From the NCBI RefSeq assembly GCF_004011695.2, contig NC_082421.1, positions 1,308,501 to 1,372,500 on the forward strand: a DNA stretch of 64,000 bases. Direction: 5' to 3'. The notes under the pieces were generated by a model. It was not told the origin of the DNA. It saw nothing but the letters and a program-made list of their open reading frames with translations, and ran no database searches. This stretch comes from Ascochyta rabiei. Lineage: Eukaryota > Ascomycota > Dothideomycetes > Pleosporales > Didymellaceae. Made by a program: the position numbers and the translations under genes. Positions 32,223-43,201 of the stretch are shown here, piece after piece (position 1 is the stretch's first letter; the number at the start of each line of letters is the position of its first letter).

Positions 32223-35200
32223 GGCTGTAGATGGGTGGTGACGACGTAGAAATAGATACCCTGGTTGGAATTCACAGCAGAAGAATGGACAGCAGCCCCA
32301 CTCACTGAAACACCCACCTTCTGCCCCAAGATCATTCTCCTCGAAACGAGAAACCTAATCACCCCCCAGGAAAAGATTCCATAGTGACATCTTCTACTGC
32401 ACCTGTATATACTCTCCTCGCCTACCCACTCACGCACTCTCATGCAAATGCACTCTCTATCCTCGATCCTTGCTCAACCCCAACCCCACCTCCACTACCA
32501 CCTCCACAGCCACAACCACAGCCACAGCCACCCATTCCACAGACGCCATTCCCAGAACGCAGCCTGCTAGCGGGAATCCCCCGCTTCTATAAAGCGACCT
32601 AGCAAAACGGAGGTCGAAAGAAACGCAGATGAAAGAGTTTCTTTACTGGAGATGGGAATTGGATGGTGGAGTAGAGAGCAGAATAAAAAGTAGACATGTG
32701 TGTGTGAGAACTGAAAGGGGGTATTTTATCCTATTTACACTGTTGGTGGATGGATGAATGGGTGGATAAGTGGATGGATGGAAAGCAACGAGATGCCCTG
32801 GGCTGTACCTGACATGTAAATACGGAAAACCCAGGAAAACCTAGTTGCAGCACGCAGATGCACGATAAATAACGCGTAGATGGTAGATGGTAGATGGTAG
32901 ATGGCAGACACCAAAACCCCCCGCAGAGCAGCAAACACAACACAACACAACACAACACAGCCCCCTCGAACCCAACACCAACAGCACACGCACCACCCCG
33001 GCCGCGAACCCGTCGATCTCCCGAGCGAGCGATGCCGCGTTCCCAGCTCGCGAGGCACGGGAAAGCGCCGCCTCTTGACCGCCCCCCCGCATTCTTCTGT
33101 GGGCGCACAGAGAGAGAAAGAGAGAGAGAGGGAAAGTCGTCTGGTCGCTGTTCGGCTGTTGCGTGCAACAGCACAGGTTCGGACGCTTGGCTGTGTCTGC
33201 TGCTGGCCGCATGGAGCGGTGGGCGCTTTGCTAGCCACTTGTGGGCTCTCTGCCAGGTGAGCTGGTGGGTGCTACGCGTTTTGCTTTTGGCATGCGAGTG
33301 GGTTGATGGTGTATGTAGTAGTGTGTGTAGTAGTGTGTGTAGTAGTGTGTGTAGTAGTGTGTGTAGTAGTGTATGTAGTAGTGTATGTAGTAGTGTATGT
33401 AGTAGTGTATGTAGTAGTGTAGTGTATGTAGTGTAGTGCATGTAGTGTAGAACAGGCGCAGAGCGGGGCATCGAGCTCCCATCCGTCCGTTTGTGCGTGG
33501 TATATCTTTCTAAGCGCTTTGCCGCGCTCTCTCACACATCAATCAATACATGTTCTCCCTCGCCGCGTAGCCCTGGTCACGGCGTAGGCAGCCCTGGATC
33601 CTCTGGGCGTCTCCCCGGTGCGAAATGCGTCCTCGCTGGCTGCACGTCCTGCGCGCCGGGGCTGCTTCCGCTTGTTGCTGCGCGTCTGCGTCGCTGCGCC
33701 TTTTCTGAGGCTGGGGAATCCCATGCAGTGTGTGCGAATCGTTCCCAAATACGAAGTTGGCGCTGCATTGAATCGTCACCTTGAATTAGCGTCAACTGTA
33801 ATTCGACTGCGCGTGTGTATTCCCGGCTGGCCAAGGTCGTCGGTTTTTTGGTAGCGTCTTCGTAGAGCGGGGACGAGTTGTGTTGCTGCAGGCCGTTGTT
33901 TGGGTACGTTGCTGCGGCTTGTCGCTCTGGGTTTTGAGCGTGCTCGGAGTTGTTGGGCTGGCTTTGAGAGTGGCATGTCTGCTGAAGCGCGGCTTGCGGT
34001 TTGTCAAATTTGGCTACGAGGACCTTGCGAGCAATCGTTTTGCGTGCTCCAGAAAAAAGACGCCCAGGCAGACGCTTGCTGCTACTACCGTTGGCATGCA
34101 TCGTGAAAGTGCGCCTTGTCATTTTAGCCCAGCAACTTCAGACAACGAAATCGTCATGTTTCCAATGGTCATAATTTTTCTCCAGGCCCAAGACAGTCCC
34201 AATGTCCTTTGTGTGGTGATTTCGATGGCTGGGCGCGACTCGCTGTCCGGAGGCGTTTCTCGATTCTGGCACTGCTAGATCGGTAGCCATGAGCGCCCTG
34301 CAAAGTCGAATGGATCGGCTCGCATGTCGTGCTCTTTGCGGCAGCTAACATCAGTGACGTCCTTCGTCGAAGTGCCGTGCTGCGGTTTCCGGTACACGCA
34401 GGCTGCGCACTGTCTGGTAAGAGCTCCTTCGCTACGCGGTGTGTAGCGCCCACGTTTTGATTACGATGAGCAGCTTCGAAATCGAATCGCTTTCATGAGT
34501 GAGGGTACTCTGTGATGGATGGACGAGGTCTCGTTCAGTCGCTATGGGTAAACCGGTCGCTCCTGAGTCGGCGAGTTTCGGTTCTCCAGCATCGTTGCAG
34601 AAGGACCGTCGAGTCTCGTCTGTCAGTAGGCGGTGAGTAGTGGTAAGGCGGTGCGGAAATTGTGCGAAATCGATTGATGTAAAGAGCAGTGTCGAAATCG
34701 GGCAAACAGTTGGACTGAACTCGCAACGGTTGCCTCGAGTGGCCGCAGTCAAAAGACTTCGTTACGAATTTCCTGTATGAGGGATAGCAGCTTTGGCCAT
34801 GATGCATCGTCGAGTCTGCAAAAGCGAATTCATACTCAACTATCTGGTCCAAGATTTCTTTGAGTGATTTGGGCCAGAGTCAACTTGTGCTGTTCCCAGA
34901 CGTTGTAGCTATCAACCTCATGATGGTCAGTACGCTCTTCTTGATGTTCTTGGATTCGTTACGAAGTATCCACCGGGTTACGTGACGGGAGCTCCACACA
35001 TGAGTCTCGAACAGCCGTTGGCACCTCTTGCCTGATCATCGATCTCCCTATCATGTGGTACCGGCATGTAGGCCACTTGAGCCGAGCTGTGTTGCCACTT
35101 CGACTCGGTGTGGACTAACCAACTTCTGGCGGGACCCTTGCCCACGCGAATCTCAGATCTGCTCGGTCTACCGTGCCGGATGTATCCCAACCAGTAATTT

Positions 35201-35741
35201 TCATGGAACACGCATGAGAAGATGGCTGGGATCTCGATTGTGGGGCTGAAAGACGGCGCGCCCGCCTTCGAACGTTGTCGCGGTGCTTCACTGTCTTAGT
35301 AATTCGGCGCCAAAGCCTGGCTTTTGCTGCCACGATTTCACAACTGTTCGAGCACAGTAGAGTCAGGCTGCGATAGCGGGCCATCGGCCTGCTCTTATGA
35401 TTGATGGCCATCTGCGTGGTGTTTGGTTGATAGGGTTTGACGTAAGGCCGTAGCCTCGTTATGGACACAGCGTTACGTCTGTTTTCCGGCCACGTCCTTA
35501 ACGCCTGCACAATCACAACTGACTTTTTTGGTCGCTACGTACCCGGTATTGATTCTGCAGCGACTAGACTATGGCAGATTTATCACAAAATCGAAGGACG
35601 ATTAGGGTAAGACTGACGCAAGGCAAAAGTGTCATAGCACATGGTCAAGAATAGCAACACCCTCGAAACGACATAGACTACTGCAACCCTCACAACAACA
35701 CATTCGATTCGACTTTCAACTTCGAGGTCCAGCAGCCAAAG
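32223..35741. other. 3.5-kb intergenic region with microsatellites
   Basis: No gene could be supported. It holds CA/CCA-rich runs (about 32480-32540), a CACAA microsatellite (about 32936-32957), a GA-rich run (about 33110-33132) and a 12-bp minisatellite (33311-33418). From 33500 to 35700 the sequence is of normal composition with only chance ORFs. The last part is the promoter side of the Zn2Cys6 regulator. Confidence 0.45.
33311..33418. repeat. Minisatellite, nine copies of 12 bp
   Basis: The unit is GT[A/G]TGTAGTAGT. The first copy has A at position 3, the next four have G, and the last four have A again, so two subtypes are arranged in blocks. Degenerate continuation runs to about 33450. 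Translated ORFs here are simple-sequence artefacts. Confidence 0.9.
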
Positions 35742-37596
35742 ATGGGTAAATATCGCTCCAGAAGCGGATGGTCAGTAAATTGTGACAAGCCGTGGTCGCT
35801 TAGGCTGACGAACCGCTTCTCAGTCTCACGTGTCGAGCACGTCGCGTGAAATGTAAGCTGCTATATCTGAAGTATGGACGCATCACCCTGTCTGACCTGG
35901 TACAGGCGACGAAGTACATCCCGTGTGCAAGGCCTGCAGCAAAAAGAATCGCCCATGTCAGTGGGAGGCCCCACACACGAAATTCAAGGACTATCAACCG
36001 TCCGACGCGCAATTGAGCAAGCCTGCTGCTGGCGACGGTGAGCATGACGAGATGGAAGTTGATGAAACTGATGATGGGGCAAGCCAAGCGAGCCGGAGCA
36101 CTACACCGAGTGATCGGCCTGGGGCACCCTTGGACAGCGCGTCACGGTCGACAAACGATCCTTTACCAAATGATTCGGTCGGTATATTTTCACCGGGCTC
36201 ACCATCTTCGCTCGAAGGGCCTCGCACTACAAGCAGCATTTCTGTAGCAAGCCTGCTGCGAAATCCGTTGCCGGAGAGGGGTACCCGACGCTATTCTCGG
36301 GAAGCGGTTTCCCTGTCGCAGAGAGAAGCTCGGCTCGTGCACCACTACTCGGAACATCTTGGCCGCTGGCTCGACTGCACAGATGCAACACGCCAATTCA
36401 CTCTAGGAGTACCGGAGAAGGTCAGGTACTGTCCTGTCCTCTGCCATGCCGTCCTGTCGTTCGCAGCTCGCCACCAGAGGGAAGACGCCGCTGCTGACGC
36501 TGCATACCAACGCTGCATTGCTTTGATCATCGATCGGCTGAACGAGCCGGCAGCGAGCCACGATGAGACGTTACTATGCGCCATTGTCATTTTGCGGTTC
36601 TATGAGCAGCTCAACGGTAGGCTTCACATCATATGTGCACCGGTGTCCCAGCTGACGTTCAAAGTACCTTCTTCCACAGGCTCAGATGCCGGACAGCATC
36701 TAGCAGGGTCTTCAGCAATACTGCGCGCCTCTCAAGGTAACCACTACGTAGATCCTTCAGCGCCAACTCTCCGTGAAGCTGCTTTCTGGGTCTACGTCCG
36801 TCAGTGTCTCTACACAGCTACCATCAATCAGCAACCACCCGACATAGACTTCTCACTGCAGCTGCACCCCACACCAGGCTCAATGCAAGACTCACATCCG
36901 CTAGCGCGCTTAAGGCTGGAAACTGCCTGGGCTAATCAGATGACATGGAACACAGCTCTGATTGTGAACTTTTGTTTCGAAGCAGACCCGTCAATGGAGC
37001 GCAATAGCAGAATTGATCGATGGCATGAGCTCTGGGATCTCGTCCAAAAATGGGCTCAAGACAGGCCTGGAGGCTTTGATACTATCTGGCACGGACCGGC
37101 TGGCGAGGACGGGAATAGCTGTTTTCCGCAAATGTGGTTTACGGCCGATTGGCACGGTGCGTTGACATCTACTGTTGTGAATGACTCAAGTTAACAAGTC
37201 TCGCAGCTGTGGCGTTTGGTCTGTACCACTTTTCCTGCATCATGCTCCTCAGTTTCAAGCCAGGGCCGCGGTTTGCCATTCGGAACGTTGGGAGATTGTC
37301 AAGCACTGACTTGAGTTATCCCCACACGGCTACCTCGAGAGGCTCACTAATTGTATCAGCGTCAGATTTTGGAGCATGCACGCGCAATATGCGGCTCTTG
37401 TAAGAGCACACCCGAGATAGTGCAGTTATCAATAATCTTGTGTCACACCATCTTCATTTGGGGGCCTCTGGTGACAGATTTACGAGAGCGAGATGAAGTC
37501 CTGCAGCTCCTCCTGGACTTTGAGTCAAACAGCGTTTGGCCCACTACCTGGATTATTAACGCTCTCAGGGCAGAATGGGGTATGAGTGTGGGTTGA
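35742..37596 (+). CDS. Zn2Cys6 (Gal4-type) transcription factor
   Basis: About 520 aa from six exons (35742-35770, 35824-35852, 35906-36616, 36680-37156, 37207-37286, 37360-37596). The binuclear zinc cluster is split over the first three exons with the canonical spacing C10-x2-C13-x6-C20-x6-C27-x2-C30-x6-C37, preceded by basic residues. A Ser/Pro/acidic linker follows, then a fungal-specific regulatory domain (RLVHHYSEHLGRWLDCTDA, and late ILEHARAICGSCKSTP and WPTTWIINALRAEWG). It resembles the ARCA-like group. The last junction is uncertain: an in-frame join needs an unusual GTTGGG donor, otherwise a one-base shift is required there. The target genes may include the kinase-like gene 1.3 kb downstream. 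Confidence 0.8.
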
Positions 37597-38886
37597 TTCT
37601 GTCGATTCGGTCATACAAGCGACGACTGGCAGCAGCGTAGCCTCAACAATTGACACCTCTAATCCCAAGTTTTCCCGTTCCACCTCCTCGACTAATTGAT
37701 CTCTCTACAAGGGTTATGTTTGGCTCACAGTTCTTCACCTAGCGTCTGCACGAACCTCAGAAATAGCTCTAGCAGATGCATATGTCTAGTTTGGGGTAAC
37801 GCTTATATACAAGGCTAGCCAGCGGCTCCTTGGGACGCATTTCCGGTGGTAAAAACTTCCGCTATCCTGTCAAGAAGCTACAAGCATGCTGATACTTCCC
37901 CATTTGTCCGTGACCCCTTGCCAGTTTGTGTAAATCTATTCGCGGGTATTTGTGCCGCTGTCGTGCCATGCACATGGGTTCCGCGTCGCCTCAAATCGTG
38001 AAACTACAAGAGACTATCCGGCCGTGTCAATGAACCCAGACGCGGCAAGACCCAATCTCCACAGCCCTACCATGTTCTCGAGCTTGATAGATCCTATCTG
38101 GTCTGCGGTGGCTGCCGTTCCGTCGTAATACAATCGCTTCGTGGCGCGATTTCCTGGGGACCCCTTGTGAATCCTGTCCTTATCGTGCAACAGTTCCCAC
38201 ATACTTCAACCTTCCTGTATCCTATGAACGATTGGGATCGTGTGATTGGCATCGAGTGGATGTATCACAGTCCCTTCAGGGGCAAGCGTTCACGACAGCT
38301 GCATCTCCACCTCCCAACCTGTACCCTCATTGGTATCTTGATATCACCCTCTGATCTTGGTGTAATGCCCACAGGTTTTGACGTCGTTATCGGTGTGTCG
38401 GTATGCGGGATCGTGGTATAGCCTGACCGCGATAGATTAGCGATTCCCAGTCTCACACGCTGAATGTGGCCGAATTTCAAGGCCCATAAGGGTTTTGAGC
38501 TGTTCCGTTAGCCTTGGAACCACTTTTTTTACCAAATACAGCCCGAAAGGATTGGTTTGGAAGAGGCAATCGAGTGTGGTGCTTACTTGTGCACGGCACG
38601 TCATCGTCAACAACTGCGGGTGTCTGTCGACATCTATACCGATTTGCGTAACTCGTTTCGAATACACGTGACTTTCCTATATCGAAGGATTACTGCATGC
38701 TGGTTTACAGGCTTGGTCTCCATGCTGGTAAGCGGTGAATAATCCTTTGGCTACTGCCTATAAGAATCCCGAGAAGTCATACATGACTGTCTCTCCGCAC
38801 GAGATTAGTGTCTGTTGATGGCCACTTTCTCTTCTGCGCTCGAAGTGCGTGCTTGGCTTAGGTAGTTGAGCGCAGTTCCCCTCACA
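37597..38886. other. Intergenic between regulator and kinase-like gene
   Basis: 1.3 kb of normal composition. No gene, repeat or RNA was recognised; the short frames at 38167-38421 have no coding character that I can defend. Confidence 0.4.
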
Positions 38887-40344
38887 ATGCGACGTGAAGA
38901 CTCAGCAACGGACGATAGAAGCGTCTTTCCACAACAGAGAGGCACTGAAGAATTCATGAGGGCCAGCCCTGACCTCACTGTTTTGGGCATCTGCACCGGC
39001 AGTGGACTAAGTCATCTAAATTTCGCGTTAGTTCATTTCGGCCAGAACAACCCTTCTGCTCCGCTACACATGCAAGTAGAGCAGGTCAGTGCTTAGCTGC
39101 CCCGTTGCCCTCCTGCAACTCACTTACTTTACACGCAGTCTGGCCATATACCCGTCCCGTCGTCAGTGAGAGACTCTCTTTTCAACTGCCTACGATTAGG
39201 CCGACACGGAGCCAAGGCTGCATCACGCATCGACGAGCTGCTCGGTCGTCTGTTTTCTGGCGGTATCAAGGCTTTCTGTCGGAAACATGCCATCGATATC
39301 ACTTCTATCGACCTCGTGGGCACTCATACCGAGGCCCTGGAACTCTTGCGCCGACAATTGAGCCTAGCTGGCATGCGAGAGCACCAGCTTAATTGGAACA
39401 GGATCGTAGCCTCAGAGACAGGCATCAGTACCGTCTTCGATTTCGCAGTCATCGAACGTGACGTCGTTCGTTCTCGCTTGCACCCAACCGCCTATGTCGA
39501 TACGATGCTCTTACAGCACCCTCAGAAATTCCGGGTCTGTCTCAACATCAACGAGCTTTCGACGTTGAGCTTTATACCGGCACATAGTTACAATGGCGCG
39601 CAAGCAGCGATGTCTCACGATTGCGGGCCAGGCAGCCTCCTGATCGACTACGCAATGCGATACTGCACATCCAACGACCAGTCAGAAGATCGTGATGGGA
39701 AAGTGGCTTCGCTGGGAAAAGTCAACCAAGACATCGTAGATCGTTTCCTCAGCGGACACGACTATATCCGCCAACCACCTTCCTTGAGTATAGCCACCGA
39801 GATGTTTGGTGACCATGAAGCGCAACAACTCATCGACGCGTGTCTGTATAGCAACATGTCTGATCACGACACCCTCGCGACTGTTACGCGAGTAACAGCA
39901 CAAAATATCCTGAACCAGTATCACCGCCTACTCAAGCTCTTCTTCCTCCCGGGGCAGGAAGTCGACGAGCTCTTCTTCTGCGGCCTGGGCGCAAGGAACT
40001 CCAGCATCATCGACTATCTCAAGAGCCAGCTCCCCGCGATCGTCACCACAAGACCGCTACACGATATCGGGATACCAGGCGATGCCCACGAGGCCGTTTG
40101 CTACGCGCAGCTCGCGCTCGAAGCAGTGCTGAGCTGGCCCACACAGTCGGCTGACGTGCCACTCGTGCCGAGCTCGACACATCCACAAGTGGAAACTGTG
40201 AGAGCGAGCGTTGTGCCAGGCACGAGATGGAAAGAGTTGATGAGCCGCGTGCTGGACTACAGTGGTGGCGAAGACATACACGCACCGACAAATGTGTGCA
40301 TAACGGGCAACCTTGAAGCCGGGATTCAAGATATGAATCTATAG
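38887..40344 (+). CDS. AnmK/levoglucosan-kinase-like sugar kinase, divergent
   Basis: Predicted 467 aa from two exons (38887-39084 and 39139-40344; 54-bp intron giving VEQSGHIPVP). The start is the first ATG of the open frame; an ATG at 38956 is an alternative. The family (UPF0075) phosphorylates 1,6-anhydro sugars: anhydro-MurNAc in bacteria, levoglucosan in fungi. Conserved pieces are SHDCGPGSLLIDYAM, corresponding to the DTGPGN catalytic/sugar loop, and VDELFFCGLGARNSSIIDYL, corresponding to the GGGxxN nucleotide region. Two normally conserved motifs are altered: GICTGSGLSHLNFA stands where SGTSMDG is usual, and DLVGTHTEALEL where D-x-x-x-HGQT is usual. It may have a changed substrate or no activity. 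Function is therefore only a family-level call. Confidence 0.75.
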
Positions 40345-41228
40345 TAACGGAACTGTAATCCCTCGCGACACCAAGCCGTAAAACGTACGGGAGGCGTCTC
40401 TGTCGACATTGGAGTTTTGGCGCTTTAGCGAGATACGACCTGGCGGAGATCCATAAAGCGGCGTACCGGCAGTGGCAAAAGCGATTTCTTTGGCTGGGAA
40501 TCCGTCGTCCAGATATCACGAACGTTTCTTTATCAGAGTTCCTGGAAACAAGTAATACTTATCGCTACCGGTGCTGCACTGTAGAACGTCGAGACTACTT
40601 AACAGACTGCGAAGCGCAAGCCTGCCCTTTTCTAGACGGCATATCGCTCCGAGTGGACCTCGGTGCTTTTCTCCTACCCAGTCAGCTACCTGCTGTGGTC
40701 ATAGCGGAAGGTTAAACAGACGTCGTGAGTCGCACGTGATGTTGACGTCGCTGCCGCGTCTGCTGAGATACAGGGAGCTGCAGGACCTGCAGGACACGAT
40801 CGACTTCGTTAAGGGTACAGTCTGTCAATGCCGCTCAGCTGGGAGAGAGGAACTCTGGACTCTGCATGGGTTTCATAATAGTAATAAGCTCGGTTTTGGA
40901 GTTCAGATGGCCTGGGAGGTGGAAGACGGCTATCTGCTTCAGTGCTATCGCTGGCCAAGTATTCGTCTTATCCATGTTATTTCTTCACTCCATGCTGGAG
41001 CTGAAGCTGAGCTATACTCGCGCCTACTTGCACTCATGTTTCGTCTTTTGGCTTACGTCTTCTTCTGTTCTGCGCTGCTGCACCTACACCCATCACCACT
41101 ACGGTACCACATCAGGGCTGTTTGCAATGGTAGAAGGTGAAAGTGTTATGTTCAGCTGCTTAAAGATCTAGTTGAGTTTTCTATGCACTCAGCAGTATCG
41201 AACGGGACGCAGCTCACTGCTCGCAGCA
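40345..41228. other. Intergenic, convergent 3' flanks
   Basis: 884 bp between the stop codons of two convergent genes. Open frames at 40571-41140 have no recognisable domain and overlap in several frames, so they are treated as chance. Confidence 0.4.
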
Positions 41229-42764
41229 TTACCTCGCAACGTCCTGCAACACCTGCGTGACAACCGGCAGATCTCTCTCGACGTTGACCATCCAGTTCGA
41301 TACGGCGAAACGACACGCAGGCTTGCCTTCCCAGCTTGTTCCTGAAACGTAGATTTTACTGCTCGCTTTGATCTTATCTACGAGCTGCTGGTTCAAAGCC
41401 TCTTTCTTGGCGCGGAATAGGACGATGATGTATATCTTCCCCAGCACATCATCCGTATCCTCGCCGCGCACGGGTAGTAATTCGAATTCCTCACTTGACG
41501 AGATATATCTAGCGATACCCCGAGATAACGCAATCTGGCGCTCCAACATGTCCCGGTACCCTGCAGCGCCGTACGCAACCAGACTGGCATACACGGGCAA
41601 CGCCCGGAAACGCCTCGAGTTCTCCAGCCCAATGTTCAGCGGGGACATGATTCCATCGGCCGCGGCGCCGGCGGCGAGATACGCAGCATTTGGGTTTGCG
41701 AAGACGCGCTCTGCGAGCGAGCGGTGCCGCGAGAGGAAGAAGCCGCAGTCGTAGGGCACGTTGAGCAGCTTGTGTCCGTCGCCGGTGATGCTGTCGGCAA
41801 GTTCCAGGCCGGTGGTGCAGTTCTTTATGGTTTCGTATTGGGGCGTGGACGGCAGTAAGCGCGCGAGGATGCCAAAGGCGCCATCGACGTGGATCCAAGC
41901 GCCGTACATATCGCAGATTCTGCGAATCTCTTGCATTTCCTGAAAGCTCGAGGTCGCGAAGAGGCCGGTGTTCACTTCTGAGGCCGAGACGGCTACTATG
42001 CTCGCTGCGCCAGGTTGCGACAGGTGTTTCTGCAGCATAGCCATGTCAAATTTGTGCGGTGCATCTGTGCGGCCTATGCATTTGACGCAGCTCCGGCCTA
42101 AACCTAGGATGGAAGCAGCTTTACTTAGAGAGGAGTGAGGTACGGTTGTCAGGATCTGTATGTTGTCGATTCCGGCGAGTCGCATGGCTTCCACGATTCC
42201 CTGCTCACCAACACTGACTTCAGCATCGGTGCGGTGCGCGCTGGCTTCGGCGATGACGTACTCGCGGCCGCAGGCTAGCCCAAGGATGTTGGATGTTGTG
42301 GCGCCAGTGGTGAAGGTGCGGTGAGGCCACTGAGATGGGCTGAAGTCAAGGAGGGAGCAGAGGAGGGTAAGTGTGCGGTCTTCTATGTCTGTGGCCAAGG
42401 TCTCGTTGGGCAGGTGAACTTGGACGTTTTGATCGTAGTGTGTCACTAGATTGTCGGCGAGGGACGCTGCAGGCGTAGAGCCGCCTGTGACGAAGCCGTA
42501 GTAGGTTGCTGAACGGGACGAGGCATTGAGTGCTGGTCCGAGGTCTTGAGTTAGGTGGCAGATGGTGTTTTCGAGGCCAGCTCCTTGTTCGGGCAAGACA
42601 TCAACCAAGGTTGCACGCGCTTTCGAGAGCGTTTCTTGAGAGGGTAGAACATCTGCTGGTGGTGGTGAGGTCTGAAGACTGGCAATTGCAGTGGAAAGCT
42701 TTTGTATCGAATCTGGGGTTTGAGCGTTCAGCATGGACGCAGAGGGTGTCAACTTTGAATTCAT
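41229..42764 (-). CDS. Group II PLP-dependent decarboxylase
   Basis: Intronless, 511 aa from ATG 42764; the frame is open further up but only with non-ATG starts. Domain plan is that of glutamate/aromatic-amino-acid/tyrosine decarboxylases. YYGFVTGGSTPAASLAD is the N-terminal substrate-side segment, HRTFTTGATTSNILGLACGR binds PLP phosphate, IHVDGAFG carries the Asp that pairs with the pyridine nitrogen, and SITGDGHKLLNVPYDCGFF holds the PLP lysine, K332. HVDGA and HKLLN differ slightly from the usual HVDAA and HKW of aromatic decarboxylases, so the substrate is open. No targeting signal is visible. It is transcribed divergently from the RecQ gene. Confidence 0.9.
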   Translation of the reverse strand: MNSKLTPSASMLNAQTPDSIQKLSTAIASLQTSPPPADVLPSQETLSKARATLVDVLPEQGAGLENTICHLTQDLGPALNASSRSATYYGFVTGGSTPAASLADNLVTHYDQNVQVHLPNETLATDIEDRTLTLLCSLLDFSPSQWPHRTFTTGATTSNILGLACGREYVIAEASAHRTDAEVSVGEQGIVEAMRLAGIDNIQILTTVPHSSLSKAASILGLGRSCVKCIGRTDAPHKFDMAMLQKHLSQPGAASIVAVSASEVNTGLFATSSFQEMQEIRRICDMYGAWIHVDGAFGILARLLPSTPQYETIKNCTTGLELADSITGDGHKLLNVPYDCGFFLSRHRSLAERVFANPNAAYLAAGAAADGIMSPLNIGLENSRRFRALPVYASLVAYGAAGYRDMLERQIALSRGIARYISSSEEFELLPVRGEDTDDVLGKIYIIVLFRAKKEALNQQLVDKIKASSKIYVSGTSWEGKPACRFAVSNWMVNVERDLPVVTQVLQDVAR

Positions 42765-43201
42765 GTTTGTATAGGCTTGCACTGCCCCGTCAACAATCGG
42801 CGTGAGGGATATAATAATCTGTGAGGTCAAGGTGATGCGTGGAGGTGAGTTCAAGTTTCAAAAGGAAAAGAACAATGCAAAACCACTATGACTATTGTGG
42901 CATCCACCCCGGTAGTGCTGACACAGGCTGTGTCCTAGAGAACATTTGCTCAAGCTGGCGACTAGGCGCCTCGAGTGACGATGCCGCAAAATTGTTGTCT
43001 CGCAAAGTGCTGCCATGCTTCAGTGGAAATGTGGATCGCGGAGATAAGCGGAGAAAAGGGTCCACGTGATGGCGCGATTGCCGCCAACAAGACGCCGTCG
43101 ACCACGAACAACGCCACCAGCACTCCTACGACTCGGAGAAACGGCGCGTACAGACGCGTTGGCGACCTGCAGGACCTTGGAAAGAAGCATGTGTGGCTCC
43201 C
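42765..43201. promoter_or_regulatory. Divergent promoter region, decarboxylase and RecQ genes
   Basis: 437 bp between two outward start codons. No repeat or clear core promoter element was seen. Shared regulation is possible but not shown. Confidence 0.4.

Noticed and set aside
33231..33535. His/Tyr/Thr/Leu repeat ORFs on the minus strand
   Set aside because: Translation of the 12-bp minisatellite; no coding evidence outside it.
43193..43201. RecQ start at 43193
   Set aside because: That codon is GTG; the first ATG is 43202.
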